Positions 13,992-20,668 of a DNA stretch of 23,666 bases are shown in pieces. This DNA is from JAHFUI01 sp041485905 (lineage in GTDB: Bacteria; Acidobacteriota; Vicinamibacteria; Vicinamibacterales; CAVVIG01). A model generated the notes under the pieces. It ran no database searches. It saw only the letters and a list, made by a program, of their open reading frames with translations, and was not told the origin of the DNA. Numbering within the stretch: position 1 is the first letter of the stretch; each line of letters starts with the position of its first letter. A program made the translations under genes and the position numbers. The stretch spans positions 1 through 23,666 of the forward strand of contig JBGPKK010000061.1 in the NCBI GenBank assembly GCA_041485905.1, in the 5' to 3' direction.

Positions 13992-15490
13992 TCCCGGTTC
14001 CCCCGCATGGCGAGCCGCAGGATGTTTTCTTCGTTCAGCGCCGGCCGGTCAAGCTCGCCGACGATGGTTTTGTCGCGCATGACGTACACGCGGTCGCAGA
14101 CCGACACGATCTCGGGCAATTCCGAACTGATCATCAGCACCGCTGCCCCCTCAGCCACCAGTTGCTCGATCAGCGTGTAGATCTCCGCCTTCGCTCCCAC
14201 GTCGATGCCCCGCGTCGGCTCGTCGAAAATGAACAGCCGCGATCCGGCGTTGAGCCATTTGCCGATGACGACCTTCTGCTGGTTGCCGCCGCTGAGAAAC
14301 GTCACCAGCCGGCGCGGCGACGGGGTGCTGATGCGCAGGCGGGCAATCAGATCGGCTGCCGCCCGAATCGCGCGGCCGTGCCGGTACCAACCGCGTGGAA
14401 AGAGCGCGCGCAGTCCGGCCACAAGCAGGTTGTCCTGCACCGATCGCATGAGCGCAAGTCCCTGCCGCTTCCGGTCTTCGGGAACGAGGCCCGCGCCGGT
14501 GGCAACCAACGTCGCCGGCCCACCGCGGATGGCCTTTCCGCGCACGCGGACCTCGCCGCCGACCACGCGGTCTGCGCCAAAGATCGCGCGCGCCAGCTCG
14601 CTGCGTCCGGCCCCGACCAGACCGGCCAGGCCGACGATCTCTCCAGCGCGGACGGCGAGGCTCGCGTCCCGCACGCCGTTGTCTGAGTGCAGCTCGGTCA
14701 CCTCGAGCACCGGGTCGCCGGGATGCTCGCAGAAGTGGCGCCGATAGGTCGTGCTCACTTCGCGGCCGACCATCATCCGCACCAGTTCATCGATGCTTGT
14801 CGTCGACGGTGTCAGCTCCGCCACCTTTTGTCCGTCGCGAAGCACGCTGATGCGGTCGCCGATTTGAAAGATCTCATGCAGGCGGTGCGAGATATAGACG
14901 ATGGCCACTCCATCCAGTTGGAGCTTTCGGATGATTTCGAACAGACGCTCGATTTCAGGGTCTGACAGCGCCGCTGTCGGCTCGTCCATCACCAGAATGC
15001 GCGCGTACTGAGACAGCGCCTTGGCGATCTCGACCAGTTGCTGCTGCGCCACGCCTAACCGGTGGACGGGCGTGTGGGTGTCCAGATTCACGCCCAGCGT
15101 CGCGAGGACGCGTTGCGCTTCGGCGTGCATGCGCGCGCGCCCGAGGGTCCCCGGCACGCGCCCACGGAGCTCGCGGCCGAGGAAGATGTTCTGAGCGACA
15201 TCGAGATACGGGACGAGCGAGAATTCCTGGAAGATCACGGCGATGCCCAGGCGCTGAGCGTCGGCCGGCGAGGCGATGCGCACCGGCTTTCCTTCAAACA
15301 GGAATTCGCCCTGGTCCGGACGGTACGCGCCGTACAGCGTCTTGATCAGCGTCGACTTGCCGGCGCCGTTTTGTCCGAGGAGCACGTGCACCTCGCCGGC
15401 GTGGATTTCCAACGACACGTCGTTGAGGGCGCGGACACCTGGGAACACTTTCGAGATGCCGCGCATCTCGAGCAAGGGCGACGGGGCCAT
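13958..15490 (-). CDS. Sugar ABC importer ATPase, RbsA type
   Basis: A 510-residue protein with two fused ATP-binding domains, the standard form for CUT2 importers. The first has Walker A GQNGAGKST (39-47), Q-loop FQEF, signature-like LGVAQQQ (145-151) and Walker B LVMDEPT. The second has the usual degenerate Walker A GLVGAGRSE, a clear LSGGNQQK signature (about 399-406) and FIFDEPTRG. It should power the two permeases encoded downstream. ATG 15490 is preceded by a TACAGT box at seven bases and no Shine-Dalgarno sequence, suggesting a leaderless message. The final residues IEDFRLTISD are encoded by the heptad array and look like a repeat-derived tail after the family's normal end near AMRGN. 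Confidence 0.95.
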   Translation of the reverse strand: MAPSPLLEMRGISKVFPGVRALNDVSLEIHAGEVHVLLGQNGAGKSTLIKTLYGAYRPDQGEFLFEGKPVRIASPADAQRLGIAVIFQEFSLVPYLDVAQNIFLGRELRGRVPGTLGRARMHAEAQRVLATLGVNLDTHTPVHRLGVAQQQLVEIAKALSQYARILVMDEPTAALSDPEIERLFEIIRKLQLDGVAIVYISHRLHEIFQIGDRISVLRDGQKVAELTPSTTSIDELVRMMVGREVSTTYRRHFCEHPGDPVLEVTELHSDNGVRDASLAVRAGEIVGLAGLVGAGRSELARAIFGADRVVGGEVRVRGKAIRGGPATLVATGAGLVPEDRKRQGLALMRSVQDNLLVAGLRALFPRGWYRHGRAIRAAADLIARLRISTPSPRRLVTFLSGGNQQKVVIGKWLNAGSRLFIFDEPTRGIDVGAKAEIYTLIEQLVAEGAAVLMISSELPEIVSVCDRVYVMRDKTIVGELDRPALNEENILRLAMRGNREIEDFRLTISD

Positions 15491-15494
15491 CGCC

Positions 15495-15505
15495 GTTACT
15501 GTAAC
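15495..15505. promoter_or_regulatory. Palindrome and overlapping divergent -10 boxes
   Basis: The two divergent start codons (15490 minus, 15514 plus) are only 23 bases apart. The gap contains the perfect palindrome GTTAC-T-GTAAC. On the plus strand TAACCT (15502-15507) ends six bases before the GTG; on the minus strand TACAGT (15503-15498) ends seven bases before the ATG. The two boxes overlap in the palindrome, so one bound protein could control both genes. Both the promoters and the operator role are inferred. Confidence 0.45.
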
Positions 15506-15513
15506 CTGTCACC

Positions 15514-16272
15514 GTGTTTAATTTGCAGGGCAAGGTCGCGATCGTCACCGGCGGGAACGGCGGCATCGGTCTCGGCATGGCGCGCGGTCTCGCCACCGCG
15601 GGCGCGCGCGTCATCGTCGCCGCACGAAATGAGGAGAAGTCGACCGCGGCGGTGCGGGAGCTGCAGGCGCTGGGATCCGATTCCTTCGCGGTCACGGTCG
15701 ACGTCTGTCAGGAGCGTCCGGTGGAGGCGCTGATGGCGCAGACGGTTGACCGGTGCGGCCGGCTCGACGTCCTCGTGAACAACGTGGGCACCAACATCAG
15801 AAAACCGGCGCAGGAGCTGACGCTGGTTGAGTGGCACCAGGTGATGGACACCAACCTGACGAGCGCGTTCCTGTGCTCGCGCGGCGCGTACCCGCACCTG
15901 AAGCGCGCCGGAGCCGGCAAGATCGTCAACATCGGGTCGATGCTGTCGATCTTCGGCGCCACTTTTGCGCCGGCCTACGGGGCCAGCAAAGGCGGGATCG
16001 TGCAGCTCACCAAGTCGCTCGCGGCGGCGTGGGCGGGCGACAACATCCAGGTCAATGCCGTGCTGCCCGGATGGGTCGATACGGACCTGAGCCGTCAGGC
16101 ACGGGCGGAAATCCCGGGTCTGCACGATCGTGTGGTCGCGCGCACACCGGCGGGACGCTGGGGCCGGATTGACGACATGGCGGGCGTCGCGGTGTTTCTG
16201 GCCAGCTCCGCCTCTGATTTCATTTCCGGCGCGGCGATTCCCGTCGACGGCGGATATTCGATCCTTCTTTAG
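15514..16272 (+). CDS. SDR, KduD / gluconate 5-dehydrogenase-like
   Basis: A 252-residue NAD(P)-dependent short-chain dehydrogenase. The cofactor motif is TGGNGGIG (12-19), followed by NNVG (89-92, usually NNAG), Ser142 in NIGSMLSIFG, and Tyr155-x3-Lys159 in AYGASKG. SMLS, NVNAVLPG-like QVNAVLPGW, RTPAGRWGRIDDMAG and DGGY are close to 2-deoxy-D-gluconate 3-dehydrogenase and gluconate 5-dehydrogenase. It probably acts on a keto sugar acid in the cytoplasm, which agrees with the sugar-acid theme of the divergent operon. The start is GTG at 15514, giving VFNLQGKVAIVTGG; no Shine-Dalgarno sequence is present. It is followed without a gap by the next gene. Confidence 0.87.
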   Translation: MFNLQGKVAIVTGGNGGIGLGMARGLATAGARVIVAARNEEKSTAAVRELQALGSDSFAVTVDVCQERPVEALMAQTVDRCGRLDVLVNNVGTNIRKPAQELTLVEWHQVMDTNLTSAFLCSRGAYPHLKRAGAGKIVNIGSMLSIFGATFAPAYGASKGGIVQLTKSLAAAWAGDNIQVNAVLPGWVDTDLSRQARAEIPGLHDRVVARTPAGRWGRIDDMAGVAVFLASSASDFISGAAIPVDGGYSILL

Positions 16273-17301
16273 ATGGCGAGCGTAGGACACATCGCAGTCG
16301 GCATGGCGGCGGCCCGGATCTATCGCGACGGGCGCGTGCCGGGTTGGTCCTCGATGGCGGCGTGGTCGGCCTTATCCCTGCTGCCTGACGTCGACGTCAT
16401 CGGATTTGCGCTTGGGGTCGATTACGGAGACCCGTGGGGCCATCGTGGGGCGACGCATTCGCTGACAATGTCGGTTGCGCTCGGACTGACAATCGGATTA
16501 TCCGCACACTGGTTCAAACGACGAGCCATCCGAACGGGTCTCGTGGCCAGCATGGTGCTCGCGAGCCACGGCGTGCTCGACACCATGACGGACGGCGGTC
16601 TGGGTTCTGCGCTGTTCTGGCCGTTCAGCCTGACGCGGTATTTCGCCCCCTGGCGTCCAATCCCGGTCGCACCCATCGGTCTGGATTATTTCTCGCCCTA
16701 CGGCGTGATCGTCGCGTTGATCGAGCTGGTTCTCTTCAGTCCCCTGATGGTGTTTGCGTTGCGATCTCGGAGACTCGCAGCGAAATCCGCGGCCCTCTTA
16801 CTTGTGCCCTGGGTGGTGTCCGTGTGGCTCACTCGGTCCGACAGTCCGGTGCGCGATGCGATCGAGGGGTACTTGTCTCGAAGGGACACAGCGTATGCCA
16901 GCGGCTTCTCGGAAAAAGCATTTCGGGCCGTCACGCCGGGAGAGTCAGAGAGCGAGGTCCGACATCTGCTGGGCGCGCCTTTCAGGGAAAGCTGGTTCTA
17001 CACACCTAAAGGTCAGCCGTTCAAGCCCGCCATATCAAGGTCAGCCGCGTCGCTCACGCAAGCATGTCTCATTGTTCGTTTCGAGTCCGGCGGCGTTGCA
17101 CGGACACTTGCCCTCGACGCCTGCACGAAGGTTGGAGTCAACACCGGCATGTCGCCCACCGAGGTGGATCGGCGGCTCGGCGCGCCACCTGAGTCGTGTT
17201 TGGAATACAGCTGGAGTCCCAGCGACGCGTACTACCGGATGAGGGTGGTGTGTTTCGTGGACGGCAAAGTGTCGACACTCCTTCGGCAATGGCAGCATTA
17301 A
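16273..17301 (+). CDS. YdjM-like membrane metal-dependent hydrolase with BamE-like C-terminal region
   Basis: A 342-residue protein. The first half has the features of the YdjM/DUF457 family of inner-membrane proteins: LLPDVDVIG (36-44), HRGATHSL (57-64) and SHGVLDTMTDGG (98-109), with several hydrophobic segments to about residue 187. The second half is soluble and contains two similar segments, TPGESESEVRHLLGAPF (near 220) and NTGMSPTEVDRRLGAPPE (near 293), each resembling the G(M)-x-x-x-EV-x-x-xLG-xP motif of SmpA/BamE-like modules. Such a combination is not one I know. The enzymatic activity of the family is not established. Its ATG directly follows the TAG of the SDR gene, so it is probably co-translated. 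Upstream there is no independent promoter. Confidence 0.75.
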   Translation: MASVGHIAVGMAAARIYRDGRVPGWSSMAAWSALSLLPDVDVIGFALGVDYGDPWGHRGATHSLTMSVALGLTIGLSAHWFKRRAIRTGLVASMVLASHGVLDTMTDGGLGSALFWPFSLTRYFAPWRPIPVAPIGLDYFSPYGVIVALIELVLFSPLMVFALRSRRLAAKSAALLLVPWVVSVWLTRSDSPVRDAIEGYLSRRDTAYASGFSEKAFRAVTPGESESEVRHLLGAPFRESWFYTPKGQPFKPAISRSAASLTQACLIVRFESGGVARTLALDACTKVGVNTGMSPTEVDRRLGAPPESCLEYSWSPSDAYYRMRVVCFVDGKVSTLLRQWQH

Positions 17302-17305
17302 GCGT

Positions 17306-17311
17306 TATCGT
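17306..17311 (+). promoter_or_regulatory. Possible -10 box (TATCGT)
   Basis: TATCGT fits TANNNT and ends nine bases before ATG 17321. No good -35 box is visible and no Shine-Dalgarno sequence lies between. It may give the cytochrome-like gene a very short leader. Confidence 0.3.
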
Positions 17312-17320
17312 CGCGACCCG

Positions 17321-17641
17321 ATGTCTCTAAGAGCGCCGGCGTGGCTGTTCGTCGCGTGCCTGGTCGCGCTTGCGGGCTCGGTCTCCGCGAGACCGCAGAG
17401 CCAGATATCTCGGGACGACAAGAAGGTCGAGCTGCCGGAAGGTGAATGGAAGAAAATCCTGGAGACCGCGTGCACGACCCGCCACGGCCTGGAAGAAGTC
17501 ACCAAGTTCAAAGGCTACAACACCAAAGACGAATGGCGCGGCGTCGTCGTCACCATGGTGATGTACGGCGCCGAGTTGAAGCCGCCCGAGATCGAGATTC
17601 TGGTGGACTACCTCGGGAAGAACTTCAGCAAGCCTCAGTAG
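17321..17641 (+). CDS. Small secreted cytochrome-c-like protein with altered haem motif
   Basis: A 106-residue protein with signal peptide MSLRAPAWLFVACLVALAGSVSA. The mature part resembles small c-type cytochromes found with quinoproteins: EWKKILETAC-TTRH-GLEEV, KGYNTKDEWRGVVVTMVMYGAEL and PPEIEILVDYLGKNF. Where the family has CxxCH this protein has Cys51-Thr-Thr-Arg54-His55; the Arg codon CGC (17480-17482) differs from a Cys codon TGC by one base. Met79 or Met81 could still serve as axial ligand. Haem could be held by one thioether bond or not at all. The 3' end overlaps the stop region of the convergent YVTN gene by seven bases. It may be an electron partner of the neighbouring quinoproteins, or a decaying copy of one. 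Confidence 0.75.
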   Translation: MSLRAPAWLFVACLVALAGSVSARPQSQISRDDKKVELPEGEWKKILETACTTRHGLEEVTKFKGYNTKDEWRGVVVTMVMYGAELKPPEIEILVDYLGKNFSKPQ

Positions 17642-18651
17642 CGCTGCACCACCGTCACGTTCCGCTTCGGCGACTTCCCCACTGGAATGCGGGCGACTTC
17701 TTTTCTTGCCGCGACGTCGATGGCGACCACGGAATTCAGGCTCTCGACCGCCACGTACACGAGCTTGCTGTCCGGCGTAAACGTCACCCAGTCGGAGCGG
17801 CCCCCAAGCGGCACATTCCCGAGCAACTGCAGATCAGGCAGCGAATACGCGTAAATGACGCCGTTGGGCCTGCTGGTGGCCCACAGCGTCTTGCCGTCCG
17901 GCGCGACGCCAATCCCATGCGACGGCGATCCGTTGAAGGGACCGGGATCGCGCTTTTCGACCGGGATTTCCGGCAGCGTGACACGCGCCACTTCCTTGTG
18001 CTGCTGGAAATCGACGACGACGAAGCCGTGAAAATTCGAGAGCTGCACAAAGAGCCGCTTCGTCGAGCCGTCCGGATTCGTTTCGAACGTCATGGGCCGC
18101 ACGCCTTCGTCGAACAGCGACCAGACCGGCTGGTCGGTCTTCGTGTCGAACACCGTCATGTTCCGGCCGGCGATCGAACCCGCGACCAGATATTTGCCGT
18201 CTGGCGTGAGGTACACGTTGTGCACTCCGCCCCGGTTCGGGATGCTTTTGACCCGGGCCAGTGCCGCCGTGTCGATGACGTCGATCGCGCCAGGATCCGA
18301 CACGATCGCGACGTAGACCCTCGCGCCGTCGCGGCTGATGAAGATGTTGTTCGGCCGGCCGCTCAACTCGATCTTCTTGATGATCCCCAGCGTCTTGCCG
18401 TCAACGACCGTGAGCGTGCGCTCGCCTTCGCTGGTGAAGTAGAAGCGGTGTCCATCCGGGGAGCCGGCAGCCCCATGATTGATGGGCACGCCCTTGATCT
18501 CGCCGACGATCTGGTTGGTCACCGGATCGATCAGGTGAATGTTGTCACCGCCGGAATTGGTCTGAACGATCCGGACCTGCGCCGATGCCCAGGAGGACAT
18601 GGCCATCAGCGCAGCCGTGAACAGCATCGGTTGGATGAACGCTCGTCGCAT
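17635..18651 (-). CDS. Secreted YVTN-type beta-propeller protein
   Basis: A 338-residue protein with signal peptide MRRAFIQPMLFTAALMAMSSWASA. It consists of about seven repeats with spacing near 42 residues: DNIHLIDPVTNQIVGEIKG, RTLTVVDGKTLGIIKKIEL, GAIDVIDTAALARVKSIPN, RNMTVFDTKTDQPVWSLFD, VVVDFQQHKEVARVTLP and SVVAIDVAARKEVARIPVG. These match the YVTN / cytochrome-cd1-like propeller fold, usually seven blades. No haem ligand or catalytic residue is evident; binding or scaffolding in the periplasm is possible. The ATG at 18651 follows AGAGG, and the 20 bases around the start are nearly identical to those of the next gene upstream. It is the last gene of a three-gene operon, 26 bases after the preceding gene. 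Confidence 0.85.
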   Translation of the reverse strand: MRRAFIQPMLFTAALMAMSSWASAQVRIVQTNSGGDNIHLIDPVTNQIVGEIKGVPINHGAAGSPDGHRFYFTSEGERTLTVVDGKTLGIIKKIELSGRPNNIFISRDGARVYVAIVSDPGAIDVIDTAALARVKSIPNRGGVHNVYLTPDGKYLVAGSIAGRNMTVFDTKTDQPVWSLFDEGVRPMTFETNPDGSTKRLFVQLSNFHGFVVVDFQQHKEVARVTLPEIPVEKRDPGPFNGSPSHGIGVAPDGKTLWATSRPNGVIYAYSLPDLQLLGNVPLGGRSDWVTFTPDSKLVYVAVESLNSVVAIDVAARKEVARIPVGKSPKRNVTVVQRY

Positions 18652-18677
18652 CAGAACCTCTTCTGTTGAGACCCGCT

Positions 18678-20636
18678 TCAGGGCAGGCTCAACGCTACAT
18701 ATTCGGCGGGATGTTCCCGCGATCCGATGGCGACCACGATGTACTGCTTCCCCTCGAACAGGTACGACATCGGCGCACCGGTCGTACCCGCTGGGAATTC
18801 AGTCTCCCAGAGGATCCTGCCCGTGGCCTTGTCGAACGCGCGGAACTTGCGGCCGCCTGCGCCTGGCGCCAGGGCGAGCGGCATGCTCGAAGGGACGCGT
18901 TCGGGGGTCGCCATGATCGGATCCCCTTCTCCCACGAACAACAGCGTCTTGGTCACGAGCGGCGCGCTGCGCCCGGGATTTCCGAGCGGCGGCAGGTTGA
19001 GGCTCTTGAGCAACGGATGATCCCGTGGGCCGTCGCCGTTGGGCACCATCCACGCGTGCTCGCCCTTGTTGAGGTCGATGGCGGTGATTCGTCCGTACGG
19101 AGGCTTCAGCAAGGGCAATCCCAGCGGCGCCGGCGGATACTCCCTGGTGCCCCGCGTGAATCTCAGATTCGTCTGATTCGGGTTGCCTGGAATGATGTCG
19201 GCGACGAATGGACCGGTGATCGATTCGACGTACAGCATTCCGGTTTCAGGATCGAATGCCGCTCCCTGCCAGTCGGCCCCGCCCACCGAGCCCGGAAGCT
19301 GGATCGTGCCGCGGGTCTGGTTCGGTCCGGTACGCTTGATCGACGGCGGGGTGAACACCGGTCCGATGACGTAGCTCTTGACGACCTCGAGCGCCGCCGC
19401 GCGAAGCTGTGGGGTGAAGTCAATCAGATCGTCGACCGTGACTCCCTGGCGCTCGAACGGCGGAGGCTTGGTGGGAAACGGTTGCGTGGGCGACGTCTCC
19501 TCGCCGGGCGTCGCAGACCGCGGGACCGCTCGCTCCTCGATGGGCCACACCGGCTGCCCCGTGACCCGATCGAACACGAACGCAAATCCCTGCTTGGTCA
19601 CCTGAACGACCGCTTTGATCGGCCTGCCTCCGACCGTGAGATCGGCGAGCACAGGCGCCGCTGGAATGTCGTAGTCCCAGAGATCGTGGTGCACGAGCTG
19701 GTAATGCCAGACGCGCTCGCCCGTTAAACAGCTCACGCACACGAGACTGTCCGAGAACAGGTTGTTGCCGAGCCTGTGTCCGCCGTACATGTCGCTTGTC
19801 GGGCTGGTCAGCGGAAGGTAGGCGTAGCCGAGCTCTTCATCTGCGCTGATGAGCGACCACAGATTCGCGTGGCCGGTGTACTCCCAGGAGTTGTCCTTCC
19901 AGGTGTCCACGCCGAACTCGCCCGCCCGCGGGATCACATGGAAGGTCCATCGCAGCTTTCCGGTGCGCACGTCGTACGCCCGGACGTCGCCTGGCGCCGC
20001 CTCCTTGCGCGGAGGTGAATCGCTCATCGTCGAACCGATGATCACCACGTCCTTGCACACGCGCGGCGCGCCGGACCACGAGTGCGGCGTGTCGTTGGCC
20101 CGGCCAAATCGCAGGCTGACGGCGCCGCTGTCGCCGAAATCCGCAAACGGACGTCCGGTTTTCGGATTCAGCGCTATCAGCGTCCCGCCACGCTGCACGA
20201 AGAGCCGTTCATCCGCGCCATCGCGCCAGTACGCAAGCCCTCGGGTGCTGTCGCCGCCGCGCAACGCCTGCGCGCCACCTGGCAGTTCCTGGATCCAGAT
20301 CGTCTTGCCTGTGCCGGGATCGAACGCCTCGACCAGCCCAACCCCGTTGGGGCTGTACAGGACGCCGTTGACCATCAGCGGCGTCGCGCGGAAGTTGTTC
20401 GAGAATCGCAGCCCCGCGTCTCTGGCCACGAGCTGAGGATCGACGGCGGGCCGGCGCCAGACGATTTTCAGCGCCTTGACGTTGTCCTTGTCGATCTGAT
20501 CGAGCGCGACGTACTTGCGGCTGCCCGGATCACCGCCGTAGCTGCGCCATTCACCGCTCTGCGCGCCGACCGACGCGGTCGCGAACGCAACCGCCGCGGC
20601 CGTCAGCGAGAATAGCAATCTACAGAATCGTCGCAT
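18678..20636 (-). CDS. Secreted quinoprotein glucose dehydrogenase-like enzyme
   Basis: A 652-residue PQQ-dependent dehydrogenase with signal peptide MRRFCRLLFSLTAAAVAFATASVGAQ. WRSYGGDPGSRKYVALDQI opens the propeller, and LVHHDLWDYDIPAAPVL (about 314-330) matches the catalytic segment of membrane glucose dehydrogenase, where an Asp is the general base. GGADWQGAAFDPETGMLYV and GRKFRAFDKATGRILWETEFPAGTTGAPMSYLFEGKQYIVVA follow the family pattern. It lacks the N-terminal membrane helices of Gcd, so it is soluble and periplasmic. An unusual CxxC (Cys300-Val-Ser-Cys303) stands in a blade where relatives usually have LVCLDA. It likely oxidises an aldose or other polyol. ATG 20636 follows AAGAGG. 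Confidence 0.9.
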   Translation of the reverse strand: MRRFCRLLFSLTAAAVAFATASVGAQSGEWRSYGGDPGSRKYVALDQIDKDNVKALKIVWRRPAVDPQLVARDAGLRFSNNFRATPLMVNGVLYSPNGVGLVEAFDPGTGKTIWIQELPGGAQALRGGDSTRGLAYWRDGADERLFVQRGGTLIALNPKTGRPFADFGDSGAVSLRFGRANDTPHSWSGAPRVCKDVVIIGSTMSDSPPRKEAAPGDVRAYDVRTGKLRWTFHVIPRAGEFGVDTWKDNSWEYTGHANLWSLISADEELGYAYLPLTSPTSDMYGGHRLGNNLFSDSLVCVSCLTGERVWHYQLVHHDLWDYDIPAAPVLADLTVGGRPIKAVVQVTKQGFAFVFDRVTGQPVWPIEERAVPRSATPGEETSPTQPFPTKPPPFERQGVTVDDLIDFTPQLRAAALEVVKSYVIGPVFTPPSIKRTGPNQTRGTIQLPGSVGGADWQGAAFDPETGMLYVESITGPFVADIIPGNPNQTNLRFTRGTREYPPAPLGLPLLKPPYGRITAIDLNKGEHAWMVPNGDGPRDHPLLKSLNLPPLGNPGRSAPLVTKTLLFVGEGDPIMATPERVPSSMPLALAPGAGGRKFRAFDKATGRILWETEFPAGTTGAPMSYLFEGKQYIVVAIGSREHPAEYVALSLP

Positions 20637-20668
20637 GAGAACCTCTTAGCCCTCGCGAACTGCGGGAA

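Noticed and set aside
15514..17301. Horizontal transfer of the SDR-YdjM pair
   Set aside because: The YdjM-like gene looks slightly less GC-rich by eye, but no repeats, integrase or tRNA flank it, so the evidence is too weak.
17446..18669. Plus-strand frame of 407 codons overlapping the cytochrome-like and YVTN genes
   Set aside because: It starts inside the cytochrome-like gene in another frame and runs antisense to a clear YVTN propeller; no signal or motif.
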